From positions 1 to 64,000 of the forward strand of contig NZ_BLLG01000009.1 in NCBI RefSeq assembly GCF_011766325.1: a stretch of DNA of 64,000 nucleotides. Reading direction: 5' to 3'. Shown piece by piece: positions 61,183 through 64,000 of the stretch. Each line of letters opens with the position of its first letter. Position 1 is the first letter of the stretch. This DNA comes from Streptomyces pacificus (GTDB taxonomy: Bacteria; Actinomycetota; Actinomycetes; Streptomycetales; Streptomycetaceae). Both the position numbers and the translations under genes were made by a program. The notes below the pieces were generated by a model. It was not told the DNA's origin and searched no databases. It was given only the letters and a program-made list of their open reading frames with translations.

Positions 61183-62109
61183 ATGAGTGCCAAGCCCCAC
61201 GACGCCCCTCCGCCTCCGCCCCCGCCGCTGGCCGTACCGGTCGCCGACTCGCACACCCATCTGGACATGCAGAGCGGCACCGTCGAGGAGGCGCTGGAGA
61301 AGGCGGCGAAGACCGGTGTGACGACCGTCGTCCAGGTGGGCTGCGACCTCGACGGGTCGCGCTGGGCGGCCGAAACGGCCGCCCGGTACGGGAACGTCCA
61401 CGCGGCGGTCGCGCTTCACCCGAACGAGGCGCCACGCATCGTCCGCGGTGTCCCGGTCGAGGGCCCGTCACCGAGGAGCCCCGGCCAGGGCGGCGGTGGG
61501 ACACGGGCGGGCAGGGGCCGGCAGCCCGGGCGGCCGGGCGGCGGGGACGCCGCGCTGGACGAGGCACTGGCGGAGATCGACCGGCTGGCCGGACTCGAGG
61601 TGGTGCGGGCCGTCGGCGAGACCGGGCTCGACCACTTCCGTACGGGCCCGGAGGGCATCGCCGCCCAGGAGCGGTCCTTCCGCGCCCACATCGAGATCGC
61701 CAAGCGGCACGGGAAGGCTCTGGTCATCCACGACCGCGACGCCCACGCCGACGTCCTGCGCATCCTGGCCGAGGAGGGCGCCCCGGAGCGCACCGTCTTC
61801 CACTGCTATTCGGGAGACGCGGAGATGGCGCGGATCTGCGCCGACGCCGGGTACTTCATGTCCTTCGCCGGCAATGTCACCTTCAAGAACGCCCAGCCGC
61901 TGCGGGACGCGCTCGCCGTAGCCCCGCTGGACCTGGTCCTGGTGGAGACGGACGCGCCGTTTCTGACGCCCGCGCCCTACCGCGGCCGGCCCAACGCGCC
62001 GTATCTCATTCCGGTCACGGTCCGCGCGATGGCCGCGGTCCGGGGTATCGGCGAGGACGCCATGTCGGAGGCGATCGCTTCGAACACGGCTCGCGCATTC
62101 GATTACTGA
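61183..62109 (+). CDS. tatD: TatD-family metal-dependent deoxyribonuclease
   Basis: This protein of about 308 residues is an amidohydrolase-fold nuclease with a divalent metal centre: DSHTHLDM (HxH), VAVALHPNEAP, VRAVGETGLDHFR (Glu), VIHDRDAHADVL (His), VFHCYSGD (His) and LVETDAPFLTP (Asp). A Gly/Arg/Pro-rich insertion lies between LHPNEAP and the Glu motif. It may act in DNA repair or 3'-end processing. ATG 61183 is chosen over GTG 61177 because the -10 box spacing fits. rpf and rsmA follow. Confidence 0.93.
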   Translation: MSAKPHDAPPPPPPPLAVPVADSHTHLDMQSGTVEEALEKAAKTGVTTVVQVGCDLDGSRWAAETAARYGNVHAAVALHPNEAPRIVRGVPVEGPSPRSPGQGGGGTRAGRGRQPGRPGGGDAALDEALAEIDRLAGLEVVRAVGETGLDHFRTGPEGIAAQERSFRAHIEIAKRHGKALVIHDRDAHADVLRILAEEGAPERTVFHCYSGDAEMARICADAGYFMSFAGNVTFKNAQPLRDALAVAPLDLVLVETDAPFLTPAPYRGRPNAPYLIPVTVRAMAAVRGIGEDAMSEAIASNTARAFDY

Positions 62110-62200
62110 AAGATAACGAATCATCGCATTACCGGGCTTTTCTGGCATGGCATGGCGACACCGGGTAACCGGCCTGCTTTGGGGAGTGACGATCAGCGGC

Positions 62201-62206
62201 TAGGGT
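62201..62206 (+). promoter_or_regulatory. -10 box of rpf
   Basis: TAGGGT lies 9 bases before the GTG start at 62216. The transcript would have no or a very short leader. No c-di-AMP riboswitch, known from some other rpf genes, fits in the 106-base gap. Confidence 0.45.
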
Positions 62207-62215
62207 CCGGGCCTC

Positions 62216-63727
62216 GTGAGCACTTCGCAGGGCAGTCACCGTGCCACGCGCGGCGGTCGCCGCGCCGCCCGGCACAAGGAGCCCCGGCCTCCCGCGCCGC
62301 CGCCGGCGCCTGCCGGGGTGCCGTCCCACGGCCCGGCCCGGGCCGTGTCGCCTTACGCGCCGACGGTCGCGGCCTTCCGGCCCGGCCCACCGGAGGGCCC
62401 TCCCGGCCGGGCACCCGCCCACGAGGGCACGTCGCCCGACTCCGCCGGCGCACCCGCTCCGGCCGCCGCCCGGCCCGCCGCTCCTGCTGCTTCGGCCCCT
62501 CCTTCCGTTCCCGCCCCTCCTTCCGTTCCCGCCGTTCCCGCCGTTCCCTCCGCTCCCCTCGCCCCGGCCGGCGGTCGCGCCGAGGCCCGCCGCGCCGCCC
62601 GCCGCCGCAGACGCGCTGCCGTCCTGCTCGGTGGCCCGGACGGCCTGCGCCGCCTCATCCCGCAGGCCCTCGTCGTCGCCTTCCTCGCGGGCGGCACGAC
62701 CTCCTTCGTCGCCGCCGACAAGGCCGTCCGCCTCAGTGTCGACGGGGTGCCCCGCACCCTGCACACGTTCGCCGACGACGTGGAGGAACTCCTCGACGAG
62801 GAGGGGCTCACCGTGGGCGAGCACGACATCGTCGCCCCGGACCCGGACGCCGAACTCAGCCACGGAGACGAGGTCGTCGTCCGCTTCGGCCGCCCCGTCA
62901 CCCTCACGGTAGACGGCCACAGCCGGCAGGTGTGGACGACCGCCCGCACCGTCGAGGAAGCGCTGCAGCAGGTCGGAGTGCGGGCCGGTGGCGCGTACAC
63001 CTCCGTCTCGCGATCCCGGCCCATCTCCCGCAGCGGCCTCGATGTCGACGTGCTGACCGAGCGGACCGTCACCGTGACGGCCGACGGCCGGTCCCACACC
63101 GTCCGCACCACCGCGGCGACCGCGCGGGAGGCCGTCCGGGAGGCCGGCATCAGCCTCGCCGGCCAGGACACCATCTCCGTACCCCAGGACAGCTTCCCCC
63201 GCGACGGCCAGACGATCACCGTCATGCGCATCAAGGACACCGAGGAGGTCCGGGAGGAGCCCATCCCCTACGTCACCGTGCGGACCGACGACCCGCGGCT
63301 GGACCGGGGGACGGAGGTCGTCGCACGGGCGGGTCGCGCGGGCAAGCGACGGGTGACCTACGCCGTGCGGACGGTGAACGGCGTCCGGCACAAGCCCCGG
63401 AAGCTCTCCGACGAGGTCGTCCGGGAGCCGGTCGCCCGGCAGGTGAGAGTCGGCACCAGGCGGCTGCCGGACTCGGTCCGCGGCGCCGAAGGGCTGAACT
63501 GGAAGGCGCTCGCGCAGTGCGAGTCCGGCGGGCGCCCGGACGCGGTGGACCCGTCGGGCACCTACGGCGGCCTCTACCAGTTCGACGCCGCCACCTGGCG
63601 GTCGCTCGGCGGCCGCGGCCGCCCGCAGGACGCCTCCCCGGAGGAGCAGACGTACCGGGCGAAGAAGCTCTACGTACAACGGGGGGCGAGTCCGTGGCCG
63701 CACTGCGGCCGTAGGCTGTACCGGTGA
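62216..63727 (+). CDS. Resuscitation-promoting factor with DUF348 and G5 domains
   Basis: This 503-residue secreted or anchored cell-wall lytic enzyme has a Pro/Ala-rich N-terminal stretch (to ~125, with PSVPA repeats) and a membrane/signal helix (ALVVAFLAGGTTSFVAA). These are followed by three DUF348 repeats (VRLSVDGVPRTLHTFADDVEELLDEEGL and similar), a G5 domain (IPYVTVRTDDPRLDRGTEVVARAGRAGKRRVTYAVRTVNGV) and the Rpf transglycosylase domain (NWKALAQCESGGRPDAVDPSGTYGGLYQFDAATWRSLGG). The catalytic Glu is in CESGG. Rpfs remodel peptidoglycan in germination. Its stop overlaps the rsmA start (GTGA). Confidence 0.93.
   Translation: MSTSQGSHRATRGGRRAARHKEPRPPAPPPAPAGVPSHGPARAVSPYAPTVAAFRPGPPEGPPGRAPAHEGTSPDSAGAPAPAAARPAAPAASAPPSVPAPPSVPAVPAVPSAPLAPAGGRAEARRAARRRRRAAVLLGGPDGLRRLIPQALVVAFLAGGTTSFVAADKAVRLSVDGVPRTLHTFADDVEELLDEEGLTVGEHDIVAPDPDAELSHGDEVVVRFGRPVTLTVDGHSRQVWTTARTVEEALQQVGVRAGGAYTSVSRSRPISRSGLDVDVLTERTVTVTADGRSHTVRTTAATAREAVREAGISLAGQDTISVPQDSFPRDGQTITVMRIKDTEEVREEPIPYVTVRTDDPRLDRGTEVVARAGRAGKRRVTYAVRTVNGVRHKPRKLSDEVVREPVARQVRVGTRRLPDSVRGAEGLNWKALAQCESGGRPDAVDPSGTYGGLYQFDAATWRSLGGRGRPQDASPEEQTYRAKKLYVQRGASPWPHCGRRLYR
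63712..63717 (+). promoter_or_regulatory. -10-like box inside the end of rpf, ahead of rsmA
   Basis: TAGGCT ends 6 bases before GTG 63724. It could give rsmA its own leaderless transcript, although the GTGA overlap also permits coupling to rpf. Confidence 0.35.
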
Positions 63728-64000
63728 GCACCACCGATCCCGACGCCCTCCTCGGCCCCGCCGACGTCCGAGAACTGGCCGCGGCCCTTGGCGTACGCCC
63801 CACCAAGCAGCGCGGCCAGAACTTCGTCATCGACGCCAACACCGTCCGCCGGATCGTCCGCACCGCCGAGGTGCAGCCCGACGACGTGGTCGTGGAGGTC
63901 GGCCCGGGGCTCGGCTCCCTCACCCTGGCGCTGCTGGAGTCCGCGGACCGGGTGACCGCGGTCGAGATCGACGACGTGCTCGCCGCCGCGCTCCCCGCGA
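63724..64000 (+). CDS. rsmA: 16S rRNA (adenine1518/1519-N6)-dimethyltransferase, cut by window end
   Basis: The first 92 residues of RsmA/KsgA are visible. LGVRPTKQRGQNFVIDANTVRRIV is the family start, and the SAM-binding motif VEVGPGLGSLTLALL and VEIDD follow. It dimethylates two adenines in helix 45 of 16S rRNA. The rest lies beyond 64000. Confidence 0.93.
   Translation, partial: MSTTDPDALLGPADVRELAAALGVRPTKQRGQNFVIDANTVRRIVRTAEVQPDDVVVEVGPGLGSLTLALLESADRVTAVEIDDVLAAALPA

Overview
The window is about 72 % GC actinobacterial chromosome and almost certainly comes from Streptomyces. The evidence is the strong G/C bias at third codon positions, a SsgA-like sporulation protein, a SepX/GlpR-type divisome protein, many start codons directly behind a -10 box (leaderless genes), and rare TTA codons confined to accessory genes. 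It is mostly conserved core chromosome interrupted by a few accessory insertions.

Layout. 0-15.7 kb: IS3 remnant, then MTA phosphorylase, an FmdB zinc ribbon, an MFS exporter, a K+/H+ antiporter, a penicillin-acylase family enzyme and 5-formyl-THF cyclo-ligase. These are followed by the tight galU-glp/moeA-moaC-moaB-rimJ-like-sepX(glpR) run, which joins molybdenum cofactor genes to a cell-division pair. 15.7-23 kb: a tRNA-Ala(CGC) followed by a scrambled island. It holds a full IS1182 element with 20-bp terminal repeats, a full IS5-type element with a -1 frameshift transposase inserted in a stop codon, an ISAzo13 fragment fused tail to tail with another gene fragment, an MFS exporter, and a WXG100-like fragment. 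Two diverged copies of a structured block (hairpins at 15829 and 22326) bracket the island. 23-33.9 kb: phosphotransferase, a GntR module with a perfect operator-like palindrome, aldo/keto reductase, secreted trypsin-like protease, GNAT, exonuclease III, and a MerR / Baeyer-Villiger monooxygenase / SDR locus. 34-40.8 kb: tricorn protease, a TetR regulator with two identical 15-bp palindromes upstream, and an MMPL transporter.

41-49.4 kb: a single-gene NACHT-LRR protein (bacterial NLR-like, probable phage defence), an ssgE-like gene, and an ECF metal transporter (CbiM-CbiQ-CbiO) behind a Nur-type box that points to nickel; then a serine hydrolase. 49.6-52.7 kb: a lower-GC cassette that looks like a small undescribed isoprenoid pathway: polyprenyl synthase, unknown multi-pass membrane protein, GT2 glycosyltransferase and a PaxB/Pyr4/DmtA1-like membrane terpene cyclase, with TTA codons in the two divergent genes. 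53.4-64 kb: YbaK-type editing protein, penicillin-binding protein, small membrane protein, protein O-mannosyltransferase, RsmI, a zinc-ribbon protein, TatD, an Rpf and the start of rsmA (ksgA), cut by the window edge.

Intergenic DNA carries many short G/C-rich tandem repeats and three very strong hairpins (48-bp and 42-bp perfect palindromes and a 21-bp stem). All functional calls come from reading the sequence and family knowledge; no database search was run.
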